A stretch of DNA of 64,000 nt from Lysobacter sp. ISL-50 (GTDB taxonomy: Bacteria > Pseudomonadota > Gammaproteobacteria > Xanthomonadales > Xanthomonadaceae). Shown piece after piece: positions 37,073 through 46,469 of this stretch. Every line of letters begins with the position of its first letter. Position 1 is the stretch's first letter. Below the pieces are notes generated by a model. It was not told the DNA's origin and made no database searches. It saw only the letters and a list, made by a program, of their open reading frames with translations. Where the stretch lies: positions 62,468 through 126,467 of the forward strand of contig NZ_JAGGRI010000013.1 of assembly GCF_018612875.1 (NCBI RefSeq), read 5' to 3'. A program made the translations under genes and the position numbers.

Positions 37073-38875
37073 ATGCCCAAGTCCGTTGCTGGCTGTTCCA
37101 CTCTCATGTCCGCGCGCCGCACCGGCGCTCTCACGCTCGCCATCGCCGCGCTGTTGCCGACGATGGCCCCGGCCGCCGTGTTCATCAACGAATTCCATTA
37201 CGACGACGCCACCTCATCGGGCGATGTCGGCGAGCGCATCGAGGTCGTCGCCACGGCCGGCGAAACGCTCAGCAATTACCGCGTCTATCTCTACAACGGC
37301 AGCACGCCGTCGTCGGCGACCAGCTACGACAACGATCTGGTCCCGGCCGGCAGCGTGGTGACCTGCGGCGGCAGCGTGCGCATCGCCACGCTGAGCTATC
37401 CCACCAACGGCATCCAGAATGGCTCCAACGACGGCTTCGCCCTGGTCGATGGCAGCGGCGCGGTGGTGCAGTTCCTGAGCTACGAAGGCGGAATCACCGC
37501 CAGCAACGGCCCGGCCTCGGGCAAGACCAGCACCAATCTGCCGGTGTCGGAATCCGGTTCGGCCGCGGCCGGCACCTCGCTGCAGTTGTCCGGCAACGGC
37601 AGCGCGTATTCGCAGTTCACCTGGCAGAGCTCGGCGACCCAGACCTTCGGCGCCTGCAACAACGGCCAGACCTTCACCGGCAGCGCGCCGAACACGCCGC
37701 CGAGCGTGAGTTCGACCACGCCGTCCAACGGCTCGACCAGCTTCCCGGCCGCCGGCGATCTGGCGGCGAACTTCAGCGAAGCGGTGACGCTGGCCAGCGG
37801 CGCGCTGACGCTGCAGTGCGCGACCTCCGGCGCGGTCGCCCTGACCTATCCGTCCAGCGGCACCGCCATCACCGCCTCCACCGGCACCGCGCTGCACGCC
37901 GGCGAGGCCTGCACCTTCACCGTCGTGGCGAGCAAGGTCACCGATGCCGGCGGCGCCACGCCGGCCGCGAACACGGTGGTCAACTTCAACGTCGCCAGCG
38001 GCGGCGGCGCGCCGACGGGCTACTACTCGCACGTCAACACCAGCAGCGCCAGCCAGCTGCGTTGCTCGCTGCACGAGACCATCAAGGGCCACACGGTCTA
38101 TCCGTACAGCGGCGGCACCACCAACACCTGGTCGATCCTGGAAATCGCCGACGAAGATCCGAACAACGCCGGCCGCATCCTCGATGCGTACAAGAACCGC
38201 AGCTTCGTCAAGATCACCGACCGCGCGGGCAGCGGCAGCGGGGTGAAGTACAACCGCGAACACACCTGGCCGAACTCGCTCGGCTTCGGCACGGCGACCG
38301 GCAACCTCGGCCTGCCGTACGCGCCGTACACCGATACCCACATGCTGTATCTGACCGACGCCGGCTACAACGCCGATCGCGGCAACAAGCCCTTCGCCGA
38401 TTGCTCGCTGTCCAGCGGCTGCGGCGAGCGCGTCACCGAAGTCAACAACGGCAGCGGCGGCGGCAGCGGCGTGTATCCGGGCAACTCCAACTGGTTCAAG
38501 ACGCCCGACGGCAACAGCGGCTCGTTCCAGGTCTGGGGCAAGCGCCGCGGCGACATGGCGCGCGCGGTGCTGTACATGGCGATCCGCTACGAAGGCGGCA
38601 CCGATCCGAACAACGGCCAGAGCGAGCCGGATCTGGAACTGACCGACGACCGCAGCAAGATCGTCATCACCTCCTCGTCGCCGGCGTACATGGGTTTGCT
38701 GACCACGCTGTTGTCGTGGCATCAGGCCGATCCGCCGGATGCCGCCGAGAAGGCGCGCAACGAAGTGATCTACAGCTTCCAGGGCAACCGCAACCCGTTC
38801 ATCGATCATCCGGAATGGGCGACGGCCTCGCTGTTCAACTCGGCCAAGCCGGCGAGCTGCCAGCTGATTCCGTAA
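37073..38875 (+). CDS. Secreted endonuclease I-family nuclease
   Basis: Exported DNA/RNA endonuclease, 600 residues. The signal peptide is near residues 1-35 (LTLAIAALLPTMAPAAVF). Residues 35-200 form a beta-rich lamin-tail-like domain starting VFINEFHYDD. Residues 208-308 form a bacterial Ig-like (Big_5) domain (PPSVSSTTPSNGSTSFPAAG). The C-terminal endonuclease I domain has the active-site block YNREHTWPNS (394-402), with paired Cys residues in DCSLSSGCGE. ATG 37073 has AAAAGGAG in front. A strong terminator follows. It probably feeds on extracellular nucleic acid or helps predation. Confidence 0.92.
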   Translation: MPKSVAGCSTLMSARRTGALTLAIAALLPTMAPAAVFINEFHYDDATSSGDVGERIEVVATAGETLSNYRVYLYNGSTPSSATSYDNDLVPAGSVVTCGGSVRIATLSYPTNGIQNGSNDGFALVDGSGAVVQFLSYEGGITASNGPASGKTSTNLPVSESGSAAAGTSLQLSGNGSAYSQFTWQSSATQTFGACNNGQTFTGSAPNTPPSVSSTTPSNGSTSFPAAGDLAANFSEAVTLASGALTLQCATSGAVALTYPSSGTAITASTGTALHAGEACTFTVVASKVTDAGGATPAANTVVNFNVASGGGAPTGYYSHVNTSSASQLRCSLHETIKGHTVYPYSGGTTNTWSILEIADEDPNNAGRILDAYKNRSFVKITDRAGSGSGVKYNREHTWPNSLGFGTATGNLGLPYAPYTDTHMLYLTDAGYNADRGNKPFADCSLSSGCGERVTEVNNGSGGGSGVYPGNSNWFKTPDGNSGSFQVWGKRRGDMARAVLYMAIRYEGGTDPNNGQSEPDLELTDDRSKIVITSSSPAYMGLLTTLLSWHQADPPDAAEKARNEVIYSFQGNRNPFIDHPEWATASLFNSAKPASCQLIP

Positions 38876-38900
38876 GCGCCCGCGGTTCATTGCGATACGA

Positions 38901-38932
38901 CGAAGGCCCGCGATCGCGGGCCTTCGTTTTTT
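38901..38932 (+). terminator. Rho-independent terminator after the endonuclease
   Basis: Near-perfect 12-base stem CGAAGGCCCGCG / CGCGGGCCTTCG followed by TTTTTT. Confidence 0.95.
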
Positions 38933-38948
38933 GCAGAGACTTCGAGGT

Positions 38949-39052
38949 CTTTGTAGGAGGGGCTTCAGCCCCGATGCTTTTGTTTCAGATCGCTGTGAAC
39001 TTAGACAAGGTCTGAGCGAAGAGCATCGGGGCTGAAGCCCCTCCTACAAGAG
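38949..39052. repeat. Single REP pair (GGGGCTTCAGCCCC type)
   Basis: Forward REP near 38962 and inverted copy near 39029 with a 40-base loop containing CAGATCGCTGTGAAC. It lies between the endonuclease terminator and the convergent oxidoreductase gene. Confidence 0.9.
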
Positions 39053-39070
39053 ACCTCGAAAGACTTCCGC

Positions 39071-40081
39071 TCAATCGAAAATCACCACCGGTTTGCCCAC
39101 CTGCCGCTCCTCCGCGATCGACGCGATCGCCCGCGCCCCGTCTTCGAACGAAAACCGCGCGCCCACGACCGGACGGATGCGATGGGCTTCGACCTCGTCC
39201 AGGTACGCGCGCAAATCCTGCAAGCTGCCGACGCTGACGCCGTGGATGTTGAGCTGGCGCGCCATGATCGGGCCGATCACATTGCCGTCCACGTTCATGC
39301 TCTGCAGAAACCCGATCACCGCGATGTGGGCGTTGTCGGCCGCGGCCTGCAACAACTGCAGGAATTGCTGCCCGCCCACGACATCGACGATGCCGTCCAC
39401 GCCGCGTCCGCCGGTGAGTTCGCGCACCGCCGCGGACAAATCCGCGCGCTGCCTGTAGTCGACGACGGCGCGCGCGCCGAGCGAGCGCAACAGTTCGGCC
39501 TTGCCCGCATCGCCGGTGGTCGCGATCACCTCCACGCCGCGCGCGGCGGCCAGTTGCAGCGCCATCAGCGAGACGCTGCCGGTGCCCTGCACCAGCAGCT
39601 TCGCGCCGGGCTGCAACTGCAGTTTGCGCAGCGCGGTCCAGGCGGTGAGACCGGACACCGGCAAGGTCGAGGCCTCGGCGTCGTCGAGAAACCGCGGCGC
39701 GCGCGCGATCGCGTCGGCCGGCAGCACGATCGAGCGCGCCAGCCAGCCGTCGAGCGGGCCGCCGAGCTTGCTCAGGTGGTTCTCGGACTTGAACGGGCCT
39801 TCGCGCCAGGCGGTGGTGTAGTGGCCGATCACCCGTTCGCCGACGGCGAAGTCGGCCACGCCCGCGCCGAGCGCGTCGATCCGGCCGACGCCGTCGGACA
39901 GCGGCACGAACGGGCGCGGCAGCTCAGGTTGGTAGCGGCCGGTGGCCAGGGCGTAGTCGCGGTAGTTGATCGAGGCGGCGGCGACCCGGACCCGCACCTG
40001 GCCGGGGCCGGGCTGGGGTTCGGGCAGGTCGAGGCGGCGCAGGCTGTCGAGGCTGTGGCCTTGGAGTTGGAAGGCATCCAT
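39071..40081 (-). CDS. Zinc-type alcohol dehydrogenase/quinone oxidoreductase family protein
   Basis: Medium-chain NAD(P)H-dependent oxidoreductase, 336 residues. The N-terminal GroES-like domain (ASINYRDYALATG, VGRIDALGAGV) leads into a Rossmann domain (GAKLLVQGTGSVSLMALQLA) and HIAVIGFLQSMNVDGN. The usual catalytic-zinc Cys/His set is absent, so it is probably a zinc-independent quinone oxidoreductase or reductase. ATG 40081 has AGGAACCCC in front. It is divergent from a LysR gene that likely controls it. Confidence 0.9.
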   Translation of the reverse strand: MDAFQLQGHSLDSLRRLDLPEPQPGPGQVRVRVAAASINYRDYALATGRYQPELPRPFVPLSDGVGRIDALGAGVADFAVGERVIGHYTTAWREGPFKSENHLSKLGGPLDGWLARSIVLPADAIARAPRFLDDAEASTLPVSGLTAWTALRKLQLQPGAKLLVQGTGSVSLMALQLAAARGVEVIATTGDAGKAELLRSLGARAVVDYRQRADLSAAVRELTGGRGVDGIVDVVGGQQFLQLLQAAADNAHIAVIGFLQSMNVDGNVIGPIMARQLNIHGVSVGSLQDLRAYLDEVEAHRIRPVVGARFSFEDGARAIASIAEERQVGKPVVIFD

Positions 40082-40161
40082 GACGGGGTTCCTGGGAGCG
40101 TGGGGTCGGGATGCACAGGCTATTGTTGAGTCATCCGTTGATATAGGATCAGCCAGACAAC

Positions 40162-40188
40162 TCATCATTGAGAGTGTCTCAATAATGA
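40162..40188. promoter_or_regulatory. Palindromic operator over the LysR start codon
   Basis: ATTGAGA (40167-40173), GTG, TCTCAAT (40177-40183) is a perfect dyad. It extends outward by TCAT / ATGA to 27 bases with one mispair. It lies between the divergent oxidoreductase and LysR genes and overlaps the LysR ATG at 40185. This fits a LysR binding site with autorepression. Confidence 0.7.
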
Positions 40189-41126
40189 TCGGCGGCCTGT
40201 ACTCCGAACTCGAGGCCTTCGAGGCCATCCTCCAGCACGGCAGTTTCACCGCCGCGGCCCGGCAGCTGCAGGTGACGCCGGGCGCGATCACGCGCCGGCT
40301 CAACACCCTGGAAGCGCGCCTGGGCGCCAAGCTGCTCAATCGCTCGACCCGGCGCCTGAGCCTGACCGAATCGGGCCGCCACTATTACGCCGAGGTCGCG
40401 CCGGCGCTGGCGCAGATCCTGGCCGCGGGCGAACGCGTCCACGACTTGTCGGCGCAGCCGCGCGGCGAGCTGCGGGTGTCGGTGCCGATGAATTTCGGCC
40501 GGCTGTACGTGATCCCGCATCTGCCGGCGTTTCTCGATCGCTATCCGGGGATCTCGCTGGACGTGCAGTTCGACGACCGTTTCGTCGATCTGATCGGCGC
40601 CGGCTTCGACGCCGCGATCCGGATCGGCGCGCTCAGCGATTCGCGCCTGGTGGCGCGGCGGATCGCCGAGACCCGGCGCATCCTGGTCGCCTCGCCCGAC
40701 TATCTGCATCGGCGCGGCGCCCCGGCCGCGCCGGCCGAGCTGATCGACCACGACTGCCTGCACTACACCTTGTTCCGCGACACCCCGACCTGGGAATTCC
40801 AGCGCGATCGCGAACCGCTGCGGGTGCCGGTGCGCGGGCGGCTGAAGGCCAACTACGGCGTGCCGCTGGTCGATGCGGCGGTGCGCGGCGGCGGGATTCT
40901 GCAGACGGCGACGTTCGCGGTCGCGCATGAGTTGGCGTCGGGGGAACTGGTCGAGGTGATGCCGGATTGGAGTCTGCTGCCGATCGGGATCTATGCGGTG
41001 TATCCGGGGCGCGAGTATCGGCCGCGGAAGGTCGAGGCGTTTATCGATTTTCTTGAAGAGACGATTGGCCGGCCGGCGGTGTGGGATCGGGTGATTGCGG
41101 GGGATGAGGTGAGTCGCGGCGGGTAG
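40185..41126 (+). CDS. LysR-family transcriptional regulator
   Basis: 313-residue activator/repressor. The N-terminal winged helix-turn-helix (about residues 5-64) contains FEAILQHGSFTAAARQLQVT and TRRLNTLEARLGAKLLNRST. The C-terminal periplasmic-binding-protein-like sensor domain has LRVSVPMNFGRLYVIPHL and YAVYPGREYRPRKVEAFIDF. ATG 40185 follows the dyad directly. Its likely target is the divergent oxidoreductase gene. Effector unknown. Confidence 0.94.
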   Translation: MIGGLYSELEAFEAILQHGSFTAAARQLQVTPGAITRRLNTLEARLGAKLLNRSTRRLSLTESGRHYYAEVAPALAQILAAGERVHDLSAQPRGELRVSVPMNFGRLYVIPHLPAFLDRYPGISLDVQFDDRFVDLIGAGFDAAIRIGALSDSRLVARRIAETRRILVASPDYLHRRGAPAAPAELIDHDCLHYTLFRDTPTWEFQRDREPLRVPVRGRLKANYGVPLVDAAVRGGGILQTATFAVAHELASGELVEVMPDWSLLPIGIYAVYPGREYRPRKVEAFIDFLEETIGRPAVWDRVIAGDEVSRGG

Positions 41127-41181
41127 AGCGAATCCCCCGCGCGGTGGGTTCGCTTCGACTTCGTGGCGGCACCGGGCGCTC

Positions 41182-41290
41182 GCCCCCTTTTTCAAAGGGG
41201 GCAATGGTTCGCGCGCTAACCCACCCGGCAAACCGACGCCCCCACCAGATCGATTCCCCTTTGAAAAAGGGGCCAGGGGGGGATTTGCTC
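41182..41290. repeat. Inverted pair of C5/G5 palindromes (locus 3)
   Basis: Left arm 41182-41202 (shortened) and right arm 41253-41290 belong to the same family as loci 1 and 2. The matching left edge GCGAATCCCCC appears displaced at about 41128-41140, so this copy is partly broken. It lies between the LysR gene and mprF. Confidence 0.75.
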
Positions 41291-41390
41291 TTAACCCGCG
41301 TACCGCAACTCCCAGTTCCCCTCACACTGCCCCCTCATTCCGTTTTCGCACCATTTGCTGAAAGCTTTACCGATACCCACCCCCGCAACG

Positions 41391-44105
41391 ATGACTACCC
41401 AGCCCCCTTCAAGCTCCTCCACCGAACGCCCCGCCTCGCCCTGGCGCCGCGTCGCGTCGTTGATCGCCAGCCTGGCGATCCTGGCGCTGGCCCTGCACGC
41501 GCTCGCCGGCGAATTCACCGAACAGGGCTATCGCTCGATCCGCCACGCCTTCCAGCAGATCGACGCCGCCCGCATCGGCCTGGCGTTCGCGCTGAGCCTG
41601 GCCAGCTACGCCTGCCTGGTCGGATTCGACGCGGTCGGCCTGCGCCGCAACGCCAGCAAGGTCAAACCGCTGCGGCTGATCGTCACCGCGTTCCTGGCCA
41701 ACGCGGTCGGCCATACCCTCGGCTTCGCCGCCCTCACCGGCGGCGCGGTGCGGCTGCGCGGCTACGGCGCGGCCGGGTTGTCCCTGGCCGACATCGGCCA
41801 AGTGGTGCTGATGAGCACGCTGGGCTTCGTGTTCGGCGCCTGGGTGCTGCTGGCCTGCGCGCTGATGTTCGAACCCGCGCCGGCGGCGTTGCTGCTGCCG
41901 CTGAGCGAAGACGCGATCCGCGCGATCGGCGCGGCCGTCGCCATCGCCTTTCTCGGCCTGCTGTTCGCGGTCGGCCGCGAAGGCCGCACGCTGCGATTGC
42001 GCGAACACGCGCTGTGGCTGCCCGACCGCCGCACCGTGCTCAGCGTGACCGCGCTGAGCGTGGTCGAACTGGCCCTGGCCGGCGGCGCCTTGTACGTGCT
42101 GCTGGCGCCGGACATCCCGGCCGCCTCGGGCACCGGCTTCATCGGTTTCGTCGGCCTGTATCTGGTGGCGGTGCTGGCGGGGTTGGTGTCGAGCGTGCCG
42201 GCCGGCATCGGCGTGTTCGAATGGAGCCTGCTCAAGCTGCTGCCGGGCGTGGCGCCGGCCAGCCTGCTGGCGGCGGCGGTGGCGTACCGCATCACCTACT
42301 ACGCCGCGCCGCTGGCGCTGGCGACTTTGCTGGGTCTGTTCGGCTCGGCGCGCGGACCGGTCGCGCGCCGCGCCAGCGCCTTGCGCACCGCGTGGCTGGC
42401 GATCCGGCCCTGGCTGCCGCACGTGATCGCGCTGGCCGCGTTCGTGCTCGGCGCCGCGCTGATCATCGACGGCACCCTGCCCAAGCCGCGGCATCGGCTG
42501 GCCGCCGCGCCCTTGTCGCTGATCGAAACCTCGCAATTGCTCGCCAGTCTCGGCGGCGTCGGCCTGCTGCTGATCGGGCAAGGCCTGCAGCGCCGCAGCC
42601 ACGCCGCCTGGGCGCTGGCCCTGGGCGTGTGCGTGCTGCTGCCGCTGCCGTCGTGGCTGCGCGGCGGCCACTGGCTGCTGGCGCTGGCGCCGCCGTTGGT
42701 GGCGGTGGCGTTGTGGGCGGCGCGGCGCGAGTTCTATCGTCAGGGCGCCTTGCTCGACGAAGCTTGGTCGTGGCGCTGGCTGCGCAATCTGGGCCTGGTG
42801 CTGATCGCCGCGGTGTGGCTGATGTTCTTCGCCTACAGCCACGTCGAATACCGCAACGAGTTGTGGTGGGAATTCCTGGTCTCCGGCAACGCGCCGCGGG
42901 CCTTGCGCGCGATGCTGCTGGTCAGCGTCACCGTGATCGCCTTCGGGCTGGCGCGCATGATGCACGCCGCGCGCGCGCCGCTGCCGAACGCGGACGAAGC
43001 TCAGCTCGCGCTGATCCGGCCGATCCTGGCCGGCGCCGACGACAGTCAGGCGCATCTGGCGCTGACCGGCGACAAGGCGCTGCTGCTCGATCCGGAACAA
43101 CGCGGCTTCGTGATGATGCAGCGCTACGGCGGCTCGCTGATTTCGATGGGCGATCCGGTCGGCCCGCCGGACGCGGCGCGCGCGCTGATCTGGCGTTTCC
43201 GCGAGGAAGCCGACCGGCTTGGCGTGCGCCCGGTGTTCTACCAGGTCGGCGAACAGCATTGGCAGACCTACCTCGACCTCGGCCTGACCCTGGTCAAACT
43301 CGGCGAAGAAGCGCTGGTGCCGCTGACCGATTTCAGCCTGCAGGGGCCAACCCGCGCCGACCTGCGCCAGGCCTGGAATCGCGGCAAGCGCTCCGGCCTG
43401 AGTTTCCGCATCGCCCCGGTGGAGGAAGTCGAAGCGCTGCTGCCGGCACTGGAAGAAATTTCGGACGAGTGGCTCGAACAAAAATCCGGCGACGAAAAAG
43501 GCTTCTCGCTCGGCAGTTTCGATCCCGATTACCTCAAGCGCCTGCCGATCGCCCTGGTCGAGCACGAAAACCGCGTGGTCGCCTTCGCCAATCTGTGGAC
43601 CGCGACCAACGGTCGCGAGCTGTCGGTGGACCTGATGCGCCACGCCAGCGACGCGCCGAAGGGCGCGATGGATTTCATGTTCGCCGAACTGCTGATGTGG
43701 GGACGCGAACACGGCTATGAGCGTTTCTGCCTGGGCATGGCGCCCTTATCCGGACTGGCGCAGCATCGCTTGGCCGGACGCTGGAACCGCTTCGCCAATC
43801 TGATCGCGCGCCACGGCGAACGCTTCTACGGCTTCGTCGGCCTGCGCCGGTTCAAGGCCAAGTTCGATCCGGTCTGGCGCCCGCGTTATCTGGCCGCGCC
43901 CGGCGGCATGCATCTGCCGTCGGCCTTGCTCGACGTGACCCGGCTGATCTCGCTGGACCCGCGCCGCCACGACGAACACGAACGCGGCACCGCGCGCTTC
44001 CCCGACAGCGCACCACCGGCTCAGGGCGCGACGGTGGCGCCGGCCGCGGCCGTGCCGGTGGAAATCCCCGACGCCGACAGCACGCGCGCCGCCACGCCGT
44101 CGTAG
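41391..44105 (+). CDS. mprF: Aminoacyl-phosphatidylglycerol synthase/flippase MprF
   Basis: Transfers an amino acid from aminoacyl-tRNA to phosphatidylglycerol and flips the product, lowering surface charge and resisting cationic peptides. The 904-residue product has the two-part family layout. An N-terminal membrane flippase region of about 14 segments (GFAALTGGAVRLRGYGAAG, SSVPAGIGVFEWSLL) is followed by a C-terminal cytoplasmic GNAT-like DUF2156 synthase domain (VMMQRYGGSLISMGDPVG, LSVDLMRHASDAPKGAMDFM). ATG 41391 lacks a clear ribosome binding site; a TTG 12 codons upstream is not preferred. Whether Lys or Ala is used cannot be read. Its 3' end overlaps the convergent AcvB/VirJ-like gene by 85 bases. 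Confidence 0.95.
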   Translation: MTTQPPSSSSTERPASPWRRVASLIASLAILALALHALAGEFTEQGYRSIRHAFQQIDAARIGLAFALSLASYACLVGFDAVGLRRNASKVKPLRLIVTAFLANAVGHTLGFAALTGGAVRLRGYGAAGLSLADIGQVVLMSTLGFVFGAWVLLACALMFEPAPAALLLPLSEDAIRAIGAAVAIAFLGLLFAVGREGRTLRLREHALWLPDRRTVLSVTALSVVELALAGGALYVLLAPDIPAASGTGFIGFVGLYLVAVLAGLVSSVPAGIGVFEWSLLKLLPGVAPASLLAAAVAYRITYYAAPLALATLLGLFGSARGPVARRASALRTAWLAIRPWLPHVIALAAFVLGAALIIDGTLPKPRHRLAAAPLSLIETSQLLASLGGVGLLLIGQGLQRRSHAAWALALGVCVLLPLPSWLRGGHWLLALAPPLVAVALWAARREFYRQGALLDEAWSWRWLRNLGLVLIAAVWLMFFAYSHVEYRNELWWEFLVSGNAPRALRAMLLVSVTVIAFGLARMMHAARAPLPNADEAQLALIRPILAGADDSQAHLALTGDKALLLDPEQRGFVMMQRYGGSLISMGDPVGPPDAARALIWRFREEADRLGVRPVFYQVGEQHWQTYLDLGLTLVKLGEEALVPLTDFSLQGPTRADLRQAWNRGKRSGLSFRIAPVEEVEALLPALEEISDEWLEQKSGDEKGFSLGSFDPDYLKRLPIALVEHENRVVAFANLWTATNGRELSVDLMRHASDAPKGAMDFMFAELLMWGREHGYERFCLGMAPLSGLAQHRLAGRWNRFANLIARHGERFYGFVGLRRFKAKFDPVWRPRYLAAPGGMHLPSALLDVTRLISLDPRRHDEHERGTARFPDSAPPAQGATVAPAAAVPVEIPDADSTRAATPS

Positions 44106-45469
44106 TCGCCGCCGAGGTGGTGGTCGCCGGGCATTTTCTCGATCAGCGCCGCGCCCTTGGGCAACTTCGGGCATAGCGCATCGCCGTCGTCGCTGCCGTA
44201 GATGCACAGCACCCGGCTCGGCGGCATGCGCGCGACCTGCGGCGCGATCGGCAGGCCCTTGCCGCTGTTGCCGATCCAGTTGGACAGATGGAATTCGTAC
44301 TCGGCGTTCTGTCCGGCCGAGATCAGCGTGGTCGAACGCACCACCGCGCGCGTCGCCGGCGGCAGTTGGTTGTACGCGCCCGGCAGCACGTCGGCGCCTT
44401 GCGAGAAGCCGATCAGCAGCACGTTCTCGCGTTTCCACTGCGCGCCGTAGTAGCGCGCGATGCGGTCGATATCGACGGCGAAACTCTGCGGCGTGCGCGG
44501 CGTCCAGAAATAACGCAGCGAATCCAGGCCGATCACCGGCACCCCGGCCTTGCTCAGGCGCGCGGCGACGCTCTTGTCGAAATCGGCCCAACCGCCGTCG
44601 CCGGAAACGAAGATGGCGAAGGTGTCGGCGTTGCCGCCCTGGGCCGCGGCGACTTCGGTGATCGGCAAGCCCTTCAGATCGGCCGGCGGCGGCGGCAGGC
44701 TGGCGTGACGTTGCGCGCCCAGCGAGATCAGCGCAGCGCGCAGGCCGGGCGTGGCGTCGTCCTGCCCGGCGCGCGCGAACATGCGCGCCTGCGCGATCGC
44801 CTTGACGAAGGCGTTCACCTCATCGCTCTTGCAGCTTTTTTCCCGCGCGCGCGGCGCCGCCGCCAGCCACGGCACCTGCAAGGGCGCGGCCTGCAGATGC
44901 GCGAGCCCGGCCTCGGCCCGCAGCTTCAGCGCGCCGTTCGCGCACAGCGCGCGCGGCAAGCGCAGGACCGGGCAGAAATCGACCGACACCGCGCCGGCGA
45001 ACAGGCTGGCGTTGCCCTGCGCGGCGATCGCATACGCCAGCGCCGCGCCTTCGCCGTCGCCGAGCAACAGCGGCAAGTGATAGGTCGACAAACGGTAATA
45101 AGCCTGCACGTAGCGCGAGAAATTCTCGACATCGCCGGAGGAGAAATTGCACGCGCCGCCGTCCTTGCGCAGCAAGGTTTCGAGCGCGACGACATCGACG
45201 GTGGCGACCATCGCGCCGTCGGCGACCAGCGCCTCGATGCGCGCCTTGCGCCGCGCCAGATCCAGGCCGTCGGCGAACCACAGCACGAAGCGCTTGACCT
45301 CGCCCGCCGGCAACCGCACCGGCGTGCGCACGAAGCGGCCGTGGCTGATTTCGCTGCTCAACCGCGGCGATGCCGCGGCAGCGGCCGGCTCGGACGCGAA
45401 CGCCGGCGGACCAACGGCGCACAGGCACGCCGCCAAAGCGGCAGAAAAAAGTCGGGGCGAAGCGAGCAT
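44021..45469 (-). CDS. AcvB/VirJ-family periplasmic hydrolase
   Basis: Exported 482-residue alpha/beta hydrolase with a signal peptide ending PPAFAS. Two VirJ-like halves are seen. The N-terminal half has a degenerate nucleophile elbow (LLLGDGEGAA). The C-terminal half has the active one (LIGFSQGAD, Ser356), an oxyanion block FVSGDGGW, and a candidate His in GDHHLGGDYDG. In Agrobacterium AcvB and in Pseudomonas PA0919 this family hydrolyses aminoacyl-phosphatidylglycerol made by the MprF-type enzyme. Here it faces mprF tail to tail, so synthesis and turnover genes remain linked. ATG 45469 has AGGAGAACCCC. Confidence 0.9.
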   Translation of the reverse strand: MLASPRLFSAALAACLCAVGPPAFASEPAAAAASPRLSSEISHGRFVRTPVRLPAGEVKRFVLWFADGLDLARRKARIEALVADGAMVATVDVVALETLLRKDGGACNFSSGDVENFSRYVQAYYRLSTYHLPLLLGDGEGAALAYAIAAQGNASLFAGAVSVDFCPVLRLPRALCANGALKLRAEAGLAHLQAAPLQVPWLAAAPRAREKSCKSDEVNAFVKAIAQARMFARAGQDDATPGLRAALISLGAQRHASLPPPPADLKGLPITEVAAAQGGNADTFAIFVSGDGGWADFDKSVAARLSKAGVPVIGLDSLRYFWTPRTPQSFAVDIDRIARYYGAQWKRENVLLIGFSQGADVLPGAYNQLPPATRAVVRSTTLISAGQNAEYEFHLSNWIGNSGKGLPIAPQVARMPPSRVLCIYGSDDGDALCPKLPKGAALIEKMPGDHHLGGDYDGVAARVLSASGISTGTAAAGATVAP

Positions 45470-45803
45470 GGGGTTCTCCTGGATGCGTCACCTTATACCC
45501 GCGCCGCGGTGGAGAAAACGCATCCACCGCCTTCGCATCCGCGCGAGCGGTGGACGCCCGCCCGGGATTGCCCGATCCTTGGCGCGCGGCAACACCATCG
45601 AGCGGCGCCGTCGTTCGCGCGCAGCGGGCATCCAGGAGGAACCGGTCGTCATGAGAAAGCCCAGGTCGATCCCGAACCGCCGCGGCGAGTCGTTCGCCGA
45701 TGCCGATTACGCCGCGCGGCTGCGCTCGCATGCGCACGCCGATCCGCTCGTCATCTGATCGCACCGGGTTTCGTCGCGACGTTCCCGCCACAGGACATCG
45801 GAT
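45470..45803. other. Intergenic region with one possible short reading frame
   Basis: 334 bases between the hydrolase and the SH3 gene, which are divergent. It must hold both promoters; no clear hexamers stand out. A 35-codon frame at 45651-45758 is listed separately. Confidence 0.6.
45651..45758 (+). CDS. Possible small protein of 35 residues
   Basis: ATG 45651 to TGA 45758, starting MRKPRSIPNRRGESFADADY. AGGAGGA lies 10 bases before the start, a rather long spacing. It is basic at the N-terminus, has no hydrophobic segment and no known relative. It could be a leader peptide for the SH3-domain gene 45 bases downstream or simply chance. Confidence 0.25.
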   Translation: MRKPRSIPNRRGESFADADYAARLRSHAHADPLVI

Positions 45804-46469
45804 ATGCCACGTACCGATTTCATCGCCGCGAGCCTCGCACTGTCTGTGACGGCGGCGCTGCTGTCCGCCGCCGCGCCCGTTCGCGCGCAAGCGCCGGCCG
45901 CGCAAACCGCGTGCGCGTTCGGCGCCTTCGTCAACGAGACCGATCCGGCCGGGCTCAACGTCCGCGCCGGGCCCGGCACCGCCCATCGCGTGCTCGGCAC
46001 CTTGCCGCCAACCAAGCTCAGCGCCGACGATCCGCCGCTGCGCGCCAGGGTCGAAGTGCGGGTCACCGCGGGCGCCGACGGCTGGTTCCGCATCGCCGGC
46101 GCGCACGACAACGAAGCCTTGCTCGACGCCGCGGCGCGGCCGATGTTCAAGGGCGCCGGCTGGGTCAGCGGACGCAAGCTGACGGTGAAATCGCAAGCCA
46201 GCGTCGGCCGGCAACGGCCCGACACCAAGTCGCCGGCGGTGCTGATCGGAAAAGACGGCATGAGCTTCGACAGCGACGGGTTCCTCGACCACGGCCGCCT
46301 GATCGCCTGCGCCGGGCAATGGGCGCAGGTCGAGTACGCGCCCGACAGCAAGTTGCGCGCCCACTTGCAGATCAAACCCGCCGCGACCGCTGGAATCGAA
46401 GCGGGCCGGGTGCGCGCCTGGGTCGATCATCTGTGCGCGCTGCAGGAAACCAGCTGCGACGGCGGCTGA
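45804..46469 (+). CDS. Exported bacterial SH3-domain protein
   Basis: 221-residue protein with a signal peptide ending PVRAQAPAA. The SH3b domain starts at about residue 40: FVNETDPAGLNVRAGPGTAH, and a second strand set follows at GWVSGRKLTVKSQ. Such domains bind peptidoglycan or mediate envelope protein contacts. The C-terminal part has VDHLCALQETSCDGG with a probable disulphide. The stop codon is directly followed, in the same frame, by a LysR remnant. Confidence 0.82.
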   Translation: MPRTDFIAASLALSVTAALLSAAAPVRAQAPAAQTACAFGAFVNETDPAGLNVRAGPGTAHRVLGTLPPTKLSADDPPLRARVEVRVTAGADGWFRIAGAHDNEALLDAAARPMFKGAGWVSGRKLTVKSQASVGRQRPDTKSPAVLIGKDGMSFDSDGFLDHGRLIACAGQWAQVEYAPDSKLRAHLQIKPAATAGIEAGRVRAWVDHLCALQETSCDGG

